Position numbers and translations under genes: made by a program
Shown here: one piece after another, positions 1 to 8,454 of the stretch
Position numbering within the stretch: the first letter of the stretch is position 1
How the letters are laid out: the number at the start of each line of letters is the position of its first letter
Assembly: GCF_001543895.1 (NCBI RefSeq)
Contig: NZ_JYIJ01000019.1
Span: 186,001 to 250,000, forward strand
Direction: 5' to 3'
Origin: Carbonactinospora thermoautotrophica
Lineage (GTDB): Bacteria > Actinomycetota > Actinomycetes > Streptomycetales > Carbonactinosporaceae
DNA length: 64,000 nucleotides
Notes under the pieces: model-generated
What the model was told of the DNA's origin: nothing
The model's input: only the letters and a program-made list of their open reading frames with translations
The model's database searches: none

Positions 1-2
1 GG

Positions 3-1131
3 GTGCCGAACAAGTCCTCGATCAGTCGGGCGCGGGCGCGGCTGGGTGCCGAGGTGGTGCGCCGGTTGTTCGCGCGGGTGGCGGGCCCGGTGGCCGGTCC
101 GGGCACGCCGGGGGCGTTGTGGCGGGGTTTGCGGGTGATGGCGGTGGACGGCACGGTGCTGGAGGTGCCGGACTCGCCGGGCAACGCCGAGGCGTTCGGG
201 GGCCAGACCGGCGCCGGTGGGGTGCGGGTGGGCTATCCGCAGGTGCGGGTGGTGACGTTGGCCGAGTGTGGCACGCACGCGATCGCCGATGCCGAGGTGG
301 GTGCCTACACCGAGGGGGAGCCGGGGTTGGTGCGCCGGTTGGCCCGCGCGACGGGTGCGGGGATGCTGGTGCTGGCCGACCGGGGCCTGCTCGGGGTGGC
401 GTTGTGGCGGGCCTTCACCGCGACCGGGGCGCACCTGCTGGTGCGGGCAAGGCACCAGGTGGCCAACAAGATCATCAGTGTGCTGCCCGACGGCTCCTAC
501 CTGGCCCGGCTCAGCCCGTGTCACAAGAGCGCCCACTGGGGCGGTTCGCCCCCCGGCCCGGTCACTGTCCGGATCATCGAGTACACCGTCGATGGCGGGG
601 AGGTGATCCGGCTGGCGACCAGCCTGCTCGACCCCCAGGCCGCGCCGGCCGCGGAGCTGGCGTCCCTCTACCACCAGCGGTGGGAGATCGAATCGGCCTA
701 CCGGGAGTTCAAGACCTACCAGCGCGGAGCCGGTCTGGTACTGCGCTCCCGCGACCCCGAAGGCGTCCGCCAGGAGGTGTGGGCCCACCTGGTCGTCTAC
801 CAGGCGATCCGGGACCTGATCTGCCATGCCGCCCCCGGCGCGGCCCACGGTGACCCCGACCGGCTCTCCTTCACCCGCGCCTTGAACATCGTCCGCCGTT
901 CGATTCCCGCCCAGGCCGGGCTTTCCCCCCTCCCGCCTGGCCCGAGCGGTCCGCCAGGCCTGCGCTGAACTCCGCGAACGTCTCCTGCCACCACGGCGGG
1001 CACGCCGCAGCCCCCGAGCCCTCAAACGGGTCCATCCCCGCTACCCCAGCCGCCACCGCACAGCCCAGCCCCCCAGCAGCAAAACCACCCCACCCACGAT
1101 CACACTGATCCCGACCCCGACAACGCCATAA
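3..1131 (+). pseudogene. IS4-family transposase, 5'-truncated by the window edge and frameshifted
   Basis: This is a DDE transposase of the IS4 type. The first catalytic Asp is in VDGT (residue 49), the second in LADRG (residue 126), and the family signature Y-x2-R-x3-E-x6-K is intact from Tyr223 (YHQRWEIESAYREFK). The reading frame that opens at position 3 stops at 968 in a low-quality Pro/Gly tail. Skipping one base near 921-930, by a T3C6 run, restores a conserved-looking C-terminus (FPPSRLARAVRQACAELRER and onward) that runs to TAA at 1129-1131. The gene is therefore split by a one-base shift. The N-terminal domain lies beyond the left edge. A programmed frameshift is possible but less likely than decay. 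Confidence 0.8.
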
Positions 1132-1546
1132 ACGCAACGGCATTGCTCCCGGGGGATCACCCCGCTTCCATGATCGCGCTTGTCAAGGGGTTTCGCAGCC
1201 CATCACCGGCCGGTTGTGGATAACTGGCGGCAAAAACCCGGCTCGCGCTGGCACGCCGGACGGTCACCCGGGCGCTGGCAGCGCTGGACTCGGCGTCGGC
1301 CTCTCCTCGTCACGTGAACCTCCGGCATCGCTGGCGGAACCGCCGCGAAGCAGCAAGGCCCACGGTTGTGGCCGGGATCGCTCGGGCGGCGTGATGACGC
1401 GGAGGATCGGTTCGCCACGGTCCTCGAGCTCGGGCCGGTCTGGTTCACACCCGCTTTCGGGCGCGCCAACGTGGGCATGATCCGGGGTGAGATACCGCTC
1501 GCGGAGCGGTGCTGAACCGCTCGTCCGGATCTGACAGGGGGTCGGG
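1132..1546. other. Non-coding stretch between IS4 remnant and VOC gene
   Basis: No credible gene is visible. The left part holds the diverged direct repeat listed separately. The rest has short overlapping frames on both strands without family resemblance. The end of the stretch provides a purine-rich ribosome site (AGGGGGTCGGG) just before the ATG at 1547. Confidence 0.5.
1146..1224 (+). repeat. Diverged 79-bp direct repeat, copy 1
   Basis: The stretch beginning CTCCCGGGGGA and ending GGTTGTGGATAAC matches 4124-4202 in the same direction at roughly 80 percent identity by eye. This copy contains TGTGGATAA at 1215-1223, the exact complement of the Escherichia coli DnaA-box consensus TTATCCACA. 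Copy 2 has TGTGGAAAA at that place. Whether DnaA binds is not known; no origin gene is nearby. Confidence 0.65.
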
Positions 1547-2050
1547 ATGACCGAGAAGACCATCGACTACGCGGCGATCGAGGCGGAACGGGCACGGATC
1601 CGGTCCACGTAGCTCAAGCCAGCCGGGCAGCGCCCGCCGACCTCGGCGCGCGGCGTCCACCACGTGGCGCTGCTGTCCTCGAACGTCGAGCGGACCGTGC
1701 GCTTCTACCAGGAGCTGCTGGAGTTCCCGCTCACCGACATCTTCGAGAACCGGGACTACAAGGGCTCCAACCACTTCTTCTTCGACATCGGCAACGGCAA
1801 CCTGCTCGCGTTCTTCGACTTCCCCGACCTGGATCTCGGCCCGTATGCGGAGGTACTGGGCGGGCTGCACCACATCGCGATCTCGGTGGAGCCGCAGAAG
1901 TGGGAGCGGCTGAAGCGCAAGCTCGACGACGCGGGCGTGCCGTACCAGCTGGAGAGCGGCACCTCCCTGTACTTCCGCGACCCGGACGGCGCGCGGCTGG
2001 AGCTGATCGCCGACCCGCTCGGCGAGATGTACGGCAAGAAGGTCGGCTAG
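1547..2050 (+). pseudogene. VOC (glyoxalase/dioxygenase-fold) protein interrupted by in-frame amber codon
   Basis: The gene starts at ATG 1547 (MTEKTIDYAAIEAERARI) behind a purine-rich ribosome site. It is interrupted at codon 22 by TAG (1610-1612), and then the same frame continues unbroken to TAG at 2048-2050. After the stop it reads RGVHHVALLSS, the first strand and metal-binding His region of the VOC fold, then the partner motif with LHHIAISVEP and a closing FRDPDGARLELI. An ORF beginning at GTG 1664 would lack the VHHV strand, so it is unlikely to fold properly. The stop codon lies in the conserved leader, so I call it a nonsense-mutated gene; readthrough or a sequence error are alternatives. 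The gene converges on the maleylacetate reductase. Confidence 0.75.
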
Positions 2051-3105
2051 GCCGGGGGCTGGCCCGCGTACGCCGCGGCGAGCAGCTCACGGACGCCCTC
2101 GTAGGTGACCGGGCGCGGGTTGACCACGTCCGTCCGGGCCACGGTCGAGGCGACCTCGTCGATCGCGCTCTCCCGCAGCCCGACCGCGCGCAGGCTGGCC
2201 GGCGCGCCGATCGACCGGGCCAGTTGCCAGACGGCGCCCACGGCGTCGTCGGCGCCCAGCATGTCCCCGATCCGCTGTATCACCTCCGGTACCGCCACCC
2301 GGTTGTAGGCCATGGTGTACGGCAGCAACACGGCGTGCGTCGGGGCGTGCGGCAGCCCGTACGTCCCGCCGAGCACGTGCGCGAGCTTGTGGTGCAGGCC
2401 CATGGTCGCGTTGCCGGCGCACATGCCGGCCAGCCACGCCCCGTACAGGGCCTCGCCGCGCGCCGTCAGGTCGGCCGGCTCGGCCACGCAGCGCGGCAGC
2501 GCGTCCGCCAGCGCGAGCATCGCCTCGACGGCGACGAGGGCGAGCACCGGGGACAGGTCCGGCGCGTACAGCGCCTCCACGCAGTGCGCGAGCGCGTTCA
2601 TGCCGCTCGCCGCGGTCAGGTCGGGCGGCAGGCTCACGGTCAGCTCGGGGTCGTACACGACGGTGCGGGGCAGCACGCGCGGGTCACGGCCGGTCGTCTT
2701 GCGACCGGCCTCGGTCAGCCCCCAGACCGGGGTCATCTCGCTGCCGGCGTACGTCGTCGGGACCGCGAGGATCGGCAGCCCCCGCTCGCGCGCGACCGCC
2801 TTGGCCAGCCCCACGGCCGACCCGCCGCCGATCGTGAGCAGCAGGTCCGCCTCTGCCTCGTCGGCCCGCGCCACCGCGGCGCGCGCCTGCTCGACCGGCA
2901 CGTGCTGGGTGACCTCGCCGATCCGGGCGGCGACCCGGTCGCCGAGCTCCTCAGTCAGCCGGTCCACGAGCCGCTTCTCGTGCTCGCCGTGGATGACGAG
3001 GACACGTCGGCCGCCGAGCCGGGCAACCTCGTCGGGTACCTCGGTCAAGGCGCCGGCGCCGAACACGACACGCCCCGAGACCAGCTCGTGTACGAACGCC
3101 CTCAT
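2047..3105 (-). CDS. Maleylacetate reductase-like iron-type alcohol dehydrogenase
   Basis: This 352-residue protein belongs to the group III iron-type alcohol dehydrogenase superfamily. The N-terminal Rossmann half carries LLTIGGGSAVGLAK, followed by AVPTTYAGSEMTPVWGLTE. The C-terminal half carries GLHHKLAHVLGGTYGLPHAPTHA. The TTYAGSEMTPVWG segment and overall length fit maleylacetate reductase, which reduces maleylacetate to 3-oxoadipate with NAD(P)H in hydroxyquinol and chlorocatechol breakdown. Start ATG 3105 is chosen over an upstream frame start at 3237 because it has GGGAGG just upstream and because homology begins there. No ring-cleavage dioxygenase is present, so the substrate pathway is unproven. 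Its stop codon overlaps the stop of the VOC gene on a CTAG palindrome. Confidence 0.85.
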   Translation of the reverse strand: MRAFVHELVSGRVVFGAGALTEVPDEVARLGGRRVLVIHGEHEKRLVDRLTEELGDRVAARIGEVTQHVPVEQARAAVARADEAEADLLLTIGGGSAVGLAKAVARERGLPILAVPTTYAGSEMTPVWGLTEAGRKTTGRDPRVLPRTVVYDPELTVSLPPDLTAASGMNALAHCVEALYAPDLSPVLALVAVEAMLALADALPRCVAEPADLTARGEALYGAWLAGMCAGNATMGLHHKLAHVLGGTYGLPHAPTHAVLLPYTMAYNRVAVPEVIQRIGDMLGADDAVGAVWQLARSIGAPASLRAVGLRESAIDEVASTVARTDVVNPRPVTYEGVRELLAAAYAGQPPA

Positions 3106-3897
3106 GCCCTGCCGCCTCCCTTCGCCAGCTCGCGGCGTCGCCGGTTCCGCCCGCGACGGGCGACACCCGGCCACATCCGGGTGGCTCGCCCGTGCGCGTC
3201 CTCGGGCTGAAGATGCCCTCCAGGCGCACCGGCTCACCGGTTCGCGCGTCCGGGATCCGGCTCTCGTGCGGGGTACGCTCCGGTTGCGGCGGCGGAGCCG
3301 GGTGTGCGGGCGGTACGTCGGCTCCGACCCGGGTCCCGGGCGAGGCCGGCGATCTCGACCGGCTGGCGTTCTGTACCGAGTATCCTACCGATCTCCCGGC
3401 TTTTCCGGTGCGTACGGATGTGAGGATGGGCCGGGAGCCGAGGCGGGGCAGTGGTGATCCTCACGGCCTGCTCCAGGGCGCGGGGACAGGGCGTGGCGGC
3501 GCGCCCGGGGCGGCCGGCCCGGGCGCGGGTGACGGCGGCCCGGACCGCCGGTGCCCGCGGCCCGCCGGGAGGCCGTGCGGCCTGCCGAGACCTGCGGTGT
3601 CGCTTTGCCCTGGGAGCCCCTGATCGGAGGCCCCGGAGCCTCGTCCCGGTTGCGCGCAGGCGACCGCGTCGCCGGCTGACCGGGTCCGCGGCGTCCCAGG
3701 ACCGCGGCGGTTCGGCGGAGGGGTCCGATGGACGGGGGTGCCGGGGCGGCTCACCCCCCTTGGGCGAGGTCGATGGGCCACAGGGCTCGCACCCCACACG
3801 CTGCCCACGGCAGAGGATCTCTTGCGCCGCCTCGTGGGCTTGTCCGGTTGTGAAACCAGCCAGGCGATGAACTCCCCGCCGGTCAGGAGGCAGATGC

Positions 3898-3981
3898 GCT
3901 GTGGAATCGGCGCTGTGGAATCGGCGCTGTGGAATCGGCGCTGTGGAATCGGCGCTGTGGAATCGGCGCTGTGGAATCGGC
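3898..3981 (+). repeat. Six perfect tandem copies of a 14-bp unit
   Basis: The unit GCTGTGGAATCGGC is repeated six times without a mismatch from 3898 to 3981. It is followed at once by GCGGGG. The unit shares TGTGGAA with the TGTGGAAAAC boxes 230 bp downstream. It lies in non-coding DNA. There are no spacers, so it is not a CRISPR array. It could be a slipped-strand array or a cluster of protein-binding sites. Confidence 0.95.
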
Positions 3982-4123
3982 GCGGGGAGCGTGCCGACGC
4001 ACCGGGCCAGGACCCCCGGGGCAGGCCCCAGCCTCGCCAGCCGTGGCCCCCATCGCTCATTCCCCGAGCCGCGACCGGATCGAGTATCGCCCGTGAGTGG
4101 TGTCATGGGCACATACCCCCGCC

Positions 4124-4202
4124 CTCCCGGGGGACCGCCCCGCTTCCATCGTCACGTTTGTCAAGAGGCTTCGCACCTGGTTACCGGCCGGTTGTGGAAA
4201 AC
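4124..4202 (+). repeat. Diverged 79-bp direct repeat, copy 2
   Basis: This is the partner of 1146-1224, ending GGTTGTGGAAAAC. Because it lies just upstream of the conserved MFS-tmk gene it is probably the older, native copy. The pair brackets the IS4/VOC/maleylacetate reductase stretch only in part, so a simple duplication boundary cannot be claimed. Confidence 0.6.
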
Positions 4203-4257
4203 CGCCAGACTGTGGAAAACGATCTCCCGAGACACGAGTGAAATCTGCCGATCGGGT

Positions 4258-4263
4258 TAGGCT
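4258..4263 (+). promoter_or_regulatory. -10 box of a leaderless promoter for MFS-tmk
   Basis: TAGGCT ends six bases before the GTG start at 4270, and no ribosome site precedes the start. This spacing is that of a leaderless transcript, a common form in actinobacteria. The same arrangement recurs at several other genes in the window. Confidence 0.55.
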
Positions 4264-4269
4264 GACCGC

Positions 4270-7221
4270 GTGGCGGACACGCAGGCTGTGCAGTCGCAGA
4301 CGAGGGTTTCCCAACCTGTGACGCCCTCCCACGATCTCAGAGCGGTCCTGCGGATCACCCCGTTCCGTAGGCTGTGGATCGCGCTGTCCATGTCGAGCCT
4401 GGGTGACTGGCTCGGCTTGCTCGCGACGACAGCGCTGGCGAGCGAGCTGTCCGCGGGCAGCTACGCCGGGCAGAGCCTGGCGGTCGCCGGCGTGTTCGTC
4501 CTCCGGCTGCTCCCGGCGGTCGTGTTCGGCCCCCTGGCCGGCGTGGTCGCGGACCGCTTGGACCGCCGCTGGACGATGGTCGTGGGGGACGTGCTCAGGT
4601 TCGCGCTCTTCCTGTCGATCCCGTTCGTCTGGAACCTGTGGTGGCTGTACGTCGCCACGTTCCTCATCGAGGCGATCAGCCTGTTCTGGCTGCCCGCCAA
4701 GGAGGCGAGCATCCCCAACCTGGTGCCGCGCCACCGCCTGGAGGCGGCCAACCAGCTCAACCTGATCACCGCGTACGGGAGCGCTCCGGTCGCCGCGGCC
4801 GCGTTCGTCCTGCTGACCCTGATCGCCAAGGCCCTCGGCGTGACCACGTCGGTCTTCCGCAACAGCCCGGTCGACTTGGCGCTGTACTTCAACGCGCTGA
4901 CCTTCCTGTTCTCCGGGCTCACGATCTGGCGGCTGAAGGAGATCAAAGCCGCGCGGGGTGCGAGCCCGTACGCGCCGCACAGTTCCGTACTGCGGTCCCT
5001 CGTCGAAGGCTGGCGGTTCGTCGGCAAGACCCCAGCCGTGCGCGGCCTGATCTTCGGCATGCTCGGCGCGTTCGCCGCCGGCGGCGTGGTGGTCGGCGTG
5101 GCGCGCCGGTTCGTGGAGGACCTGGGCGGCGGCGACCCCGCGTACGGCGTGCTGTTCGGCGCGGTCTTCACCGGCATGGCGGCCGGCCTGCTCGTCGGGC
5201 CGCGGCTGCTCGCCGGGTTCAGCCGCCGCCGGCTGTTCGGGCTGTCCATCACCGCCGCGGGCACGCTGCTCACGCTGATCGGACTCATCCCGAACCTGAC
5301 CATCGTCGTGCTGATCACGTTCGTGCTGGGGGCTTTCGGCGGCGTCGCCTGGGTGACCGGCTACACCCTGCTCGGCTTGGAGGTGGACGACGCCGTACGC
5401 GGCCGCACGTTCGCGTTCGTCCAGACGATGGTCCGGGTCACGCTGGTCCTGGTCCTGGCCGCGGCCCCCGCGCTCACCGCGCTCATCGGCCGGCACGCGT
5501 TCGTCATCGGGGACACGGTCCTGGTCGCGTACACCGGCACCGCCATCACCCTGGTGTTCTCCGGCTTGCTCGCGGCCGCCGTCGGCGTGGTCTCCTACCG
5601 CCAGATGGACGACCGCAAGGGCACGCCGCTGCTGCCCGACCTGCTCGCAGCGATCAAGGGCGAGCCGTTGGCGGCCCGGCGATTCGTGAAGACCGGGTAC
5701 TTCATCGCGTTCGAGGGTGGGGACGGCGCCGGCAAGTCCACCCAGGCCGAGCGCCTGGCCGAGTGGATCCGGGCCAAGGGCCACGAGGTGGTCGTCACCC
5801 ACGAGCCCGGGGCCACCGCCCTGGGCAAGCGGCTGCGCGAGCTGCTGCTGGACGTGCGCACCGAGGGGCTCTCGCCCCGCGCCGAGGCGCTCTTGTACGC
5901 CGCCGACCGCGCCCAGCACGTCGACGAGGTGATCCGCCCCGCGCTGGCCCGGGGCGCGATCGTGATCTCCGACCGGTACATGGACTCGTCGATCGCGTAC
6001 CAGGGCGCCGGCCGTGATCTGCCCGCCCCGGAGGTCGCCCGGCTTTCCAGGTGGGCCACCGGCGGGCTGGTCCCCGACCTGACCGTGGTCCTCGACCTGT
6101 CGCCCACCGAGGGGCTGAAACGCTCGATGGGGCCGGCTGACCGGCTGGAATCCGAACCGCTGGAGTTCCACGAGCGGGTGCGGCAGGGGTACCTGAGCCT
6201 GGCCGCGCGCGACCCCGGCCGATACCTCGTCGTGGACGCCACCAAGCCCGCCGACGAGGTGTTCGCGGCGATCACCGAACGGCTGGAGGTCTCGCTGCCG
6301 CTCTCCGCGCAGGAACGGGAGCGGCTGGAGGCCGAGCTGCGCCGCCAGGAGGAGGAATGCCGGCGGCGCGAGGAGGAAGACCGCCGCCGCGCCCACGAGC
6401 AGCGCCTGGTGGAGAAGGAGCGCCGTCGGATCGAAGCCGAGCAGCGCCGCCTGGAAGCCGCGCGCCGCAAGGCCGAGAAGGCCCGTCGCCGACAGGAAGA
6501 GCGTCAGCGACGCGAGGCCGAACGCCAGAACCGACTGGCGGAGGAGCGGCGCCGCCGTGAGGAGGAGCAGCGCCGCGCCGAAGCCGCCGTCCCAGAGGAG
6601 CCACGGACTCCTGCCGGGACGGCCGGCGAAGCCGTCCACGCTGCCGGGAAGGAGCTGGGTGGCCCTGGCGCGCTCGCCGCGGCGAGCGGGGCCGCCGCGG
6701 CCGAGGACGAGACCGCGGCGAGCGCTGCGGACGGCGGAGAAGCCCCGGGCGCCGTCGAGGACCAAGGCGGTGCCGGTACCGAGAGCGGGCGTGCCGCGGT
6801 CGAGGGCGGGGACCCGGTCGCGACCGGCGGCGAGGCCGCGCAGCAGGACGAGACGCGGGTGCTGCCCAAGGTGGACACGGGGTCCGCGGACGCCGCCGGG
6901 TCCCAAGCGGGGGCCCGGGCCGGAACCGGCGACGGGACGGTGCGGGACTACGAGACGAAGGTCCTGCCTCCGGTGGCGGTCGCCGGAACCGAGGAGGGCG
7001 CTGTCGAGAGCACGGGCCGCGCCGGGGCCGAGGACCGGACGCAGCTCGTACCCCGGGTGGACGCCGCCGCGGAGACGGCGCTGATCCCGCGCGTCCCGGG
7101 TGAGGTGGACGAGACCCGAGTGCTGCCGGCCTTGCCCGACGACACGCTGGGCCAGCCGATGAGCCTCGCCGACGAACTGCTCGGCACGGATCAGGACCGC
7201 GAACGCCGGGGCGAGCGGTGA
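4270..7221 (+). CDS. tmk: MFS transporter-thymidylate kinase fusion with long charged tail
   Basis: This 983-residue protein has three parts. Residues about 25-450 form an MFS-like membrane domain. Residues about 477-675 form thymidylate kinase, which phosphorylates dTMP to dTDP, with P-loop GGDGAGKST (483-491) and DRYMDSS (from 568). From about 678 a highly charged Arg/Glu segment, probably coiled coil, leads to an acidic Ala/Gly-rich tail. The fusion of an MFS-like domain to Tmk is known in actinobacteria; the role of the membrane part is not. The tail repeats a short motif of the form T-x-[VL]-[LIV]-P five times (near residues 860, 893, 922, 935, 947). holB follows with a GTGA overlap, so dTTP supply and clamp loading are coexpressed. 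Confidence 0.93.
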   Translation: MADTQAVQSQTRVSQPVTPSHDLRAVLRITPFRRLWIALSMSSLGDWLGLLATTALASELSAGSYAGQSLAVAGVFVLRLLPAVVFGPLAGVVADRLDRRWTMVVGDVLRFALFLSIPFVWNLWWLYVATFLIEAISLFWLPAKEASIPNLVPRHRLEAANQLNLITAYGSAPVAAAAFVLLTLIAKALGVTTSVFRNSPVDLALYFNALTFLFSGLTIWRLKEIKAARGASPYAPHSSVLRSLVEGWRFVGKTPAVRGLIFGMLGAFAAGGVVVGVARRFVEDLGGGDPAYGVLFGAVFTGMAAGLLVGPRLLAGFSRRRLFGLSITAAGTLLTLIGLIPNLTIVVLITFVLGAFGGVAWVTGYTLLGLEVDDAVRGRTFAFVQTMVRVTLVLVLAAAPALTALIGRHAFVIGDTVLVAYTGTAITLVFSGLLAAAVGVVSYRQMDDRKGTPLLPDLLAAIKGEPLAARRFVKTGYFIAFEGGDGAGKSTQAERLAEWIRAKGHEVVVTHEPGATALGKRLRELLLDVRTEGLSPRAEALLYAADRAQHVDEVIRPALARGAIVISDRYMDSSIAYQGAGRDLPAPEVARLSRWATGGLVPDLTVVLDLSPTEGLKRSMGPADRLESEPLEFHERVRQGYLSLAARDPGRYLVVDATKPADEVFAAITERLEVSLPLSAQERERLEAELRRQEEECRRREEEDRRRAHEQRLVEKERRRIEAEQRRLEAARRKAEKARRRQEERQRREAERQNRLAEERRRREEEQRRAEAAVPEEPRTPAGTAGEAVHAAGKELGGPGALAAASGAAAAEDETAASAADGGEAPGAVEDQGGAGTESGRAAVEGGDPVATGGEAAQQDETRVLPKVDTGSADAAGSQAGARAGTGDGTVRDYETKVLPPVAVAGTEEGAVESTGRAGAEDRTQLVPRVDAAAETALIPRVPGEVDETRVLPALPDDTLGQPMSLADELLGTDQDRERRGER

Positions 7222-8378
7222 GCGTCTGGGACGACCTGGTCGGCCAGGAGCACGTCGTCGCGCAGCTCAAGAGCACGGTCGACGCGGCGGCCGCCGTGCT
7301 GCGCGGCGAGCCGGCCACCGGCATGACGCACGCGTGGTTGTTCACCGGCCCACCCGGATCAGGCCGGTCGACCGCGGCGCGGGCGTTCGCCGCGGCGCTG
7401 CAGTGCCCGAGCGGCGGCTGCGGCGCGTGCGAGGCATGCCACACCGTGCTGGCCGGCACACACGCGGACGTGCACCTGATCAGCACCGAGCTGTTGTCCA
7501 TCGGCGTGAAGGACACCCGCGACCTGGTCCGGCGCGCGGCGTTGTCCCCGGCCGGCAACCGCTGGCAGATCATCGTGATGGAGGACGCGGACCGGCTCAC
7601 CGAGAGCGCCGGCAACGTGCTGCTGAAGGCGATCGAGGAACCGGCGCCGCGTACCGTGTGGATGCTCTGCTCACCGGCCCTGGAGGACGTGCTCCCCACC
7701 ATCCGGTCCCGGTGCCGGCACGTGCTGCTGCGCACCCCGCCCGTCGAGGCCGTCGCCCAGGTCCTGGTGCGCCGGGACGGCGTCGACCCGGCGATGGCCG
7801 GGTTCGCGGCGCGTGCCGCCCAGGGGCACATCGGCCGGGCCAAGCGGCTCGCCACCGACGAGCAGGCCCGCCAGCGCCGCGCCGCGGTCTTGAACCTCCC
7901 CAGCCAGCTCTCCGACGTCGCCAGCTGCCTGACCGCCGCGCAGCACCTCGTCGCCGCCGCCGAGGAGGAGGCCAAGGAGTCCACCGAGGAGCTGAACGCC
8001 CGCGAGACCGAGGAGCTCAAGACCGCGCTCGGTGTCGGCCAGGGCGGCCGCACACCCCCCGGCGCCGCGAGCGCGCTCAAGGAACTGGAGAACCGCCAGA
8101 AGAAACGCGCCACCCGGCTCCAGCGCGACGCCCTGGACCGTGCCCTGGTCGACCTGGCCAGCCTGTATCGGGACGTGCTCGCCGTGCAGCTCGGCGCGTC
8201 CGTGCCGCTCACCAACGAGGAGCAGCGGCCTTTCGTGATGAAGCTGGCCCGCGACTCCACCCCCGAGGCGACGGTCCGCCGCATCCAGGCGATCCTCGCC
8301 TGTCGAAAGGCGATCGAAGCCAACGTGGCTCCGCTGCTCGCCGTGGAGGCGATGACGCTGTCCCTGCGGGCCGGGTGA
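7218..8378 (+). CDS. holB: DNA polymerase III delta' subunit (clamp loader)
   Basis: The 386-residue protein is the delta' subunit of the clamp loader, which helps place the sliding clamp on DNA. It opens with the clamp-loader signature WDDLVGQEHVV. The P-loop is GPPGSGRST (44-52), with Arg where ATPases usually have Lys; delta' subunits often lack ATP hydrolysis. A zinc-ribbon-like Cys cluster (CPSGGCGACEAC) follows, then LLKAIEEPAP and the SRC motif (IRSRC). The start is GTG 7218, overlapping the tmk stop by four bases (GTGA). A gap of 76 bp separates it from the PSP1 gene, which has its own promoter. Confidence 0.92.
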   Translation: MSVWDDLVGQEHVVAQLKSTVDAAAAVLRGEPATGMTHAWLFTGPPGSGRSTAARAFAAALQCPSGGCGACEACHTVLAGTHADVHLISTELLSIGVKDTRDLVRRAALSPAGNRWQIIVMEDADRLTESAGNVLLKAIEEPAPRTVWMLCSPALEDVLPTIRSRCRHVLLRTPPVEAVAQVLVRRDGVDPAMAGFAARAAQGHIGRAKRLATDEQARQRRAAVLNLPSQLSDVASCLTAAQHLVAAAEEEAKESTEELNARETEELKTALGVGQGGRTPPGAASALKELENRQKKRATRLQRDALDRALVDLASLYRDVLAVQLGASVPLTNEEQRPFVMKLARDSTPEATVRRIQAILACRKAIEANVAPLLAVEAMTLSLRAG

Positions 8379-8442
8379 ACCCGCCCCGCGCGCCCGCCAC
8401 GCGGATGGCCGAAGAACCGTACCCAAGCGTCCGGACCGCGAT

Positions 8443-8448
8443 TAGGGT
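8443..8448 (+). promoter_or_regulatory. -10 box of a leaderless promoter for the PSP1 gene
   Basis: TAGGGT ends six bases before GTG 8455. No Shine-Dalgarno sequence precedes the start, so translation from the transcript 5' end is likely. Confidence 0.5.
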
Positions 8449-8454
8449 CTGAGC

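Larger units (their letters stand above)
3106..4257. other. 1.15-kb stretch without a recognisable gene
   Basis: Long open frames exist on both strands but none resembles a protein family; several are created by the 14-bp repeat. The stretch holds the six-unit repeat (3898-3981), direct repeat copy 2 (4124-4202), and two TGTGGAAAAC boxes 18 bp apart (4193-4202, 4211-4220) upstream of the MFS-tmk promoter. It must also contain the promoter of the maleylacetate reductase gene at its left end. Confidence 0.5.

Noticed and set aside
3898-3981. CRISPR-like array
   Set aside because: The units follow each other directly with no spacers, are only 14 bp, and no cas gene is present.
1215-4220. Replication origin suggested by TGTGGATAA/TGTGGAAAA boxes
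   Set aside because: There is one exact DnaA box, no dnaA, dnaN or AT-rich unwinding region, and the other boxes are weak.
4057-6906. 949-codon open frame on the minus strand
   Set aside because: It is the mirror of the MFS-tmk gene; its composition (Arg/Gly/Gln-rich) matches no family, while the plus strand has clear MFS and Tmk motifs.
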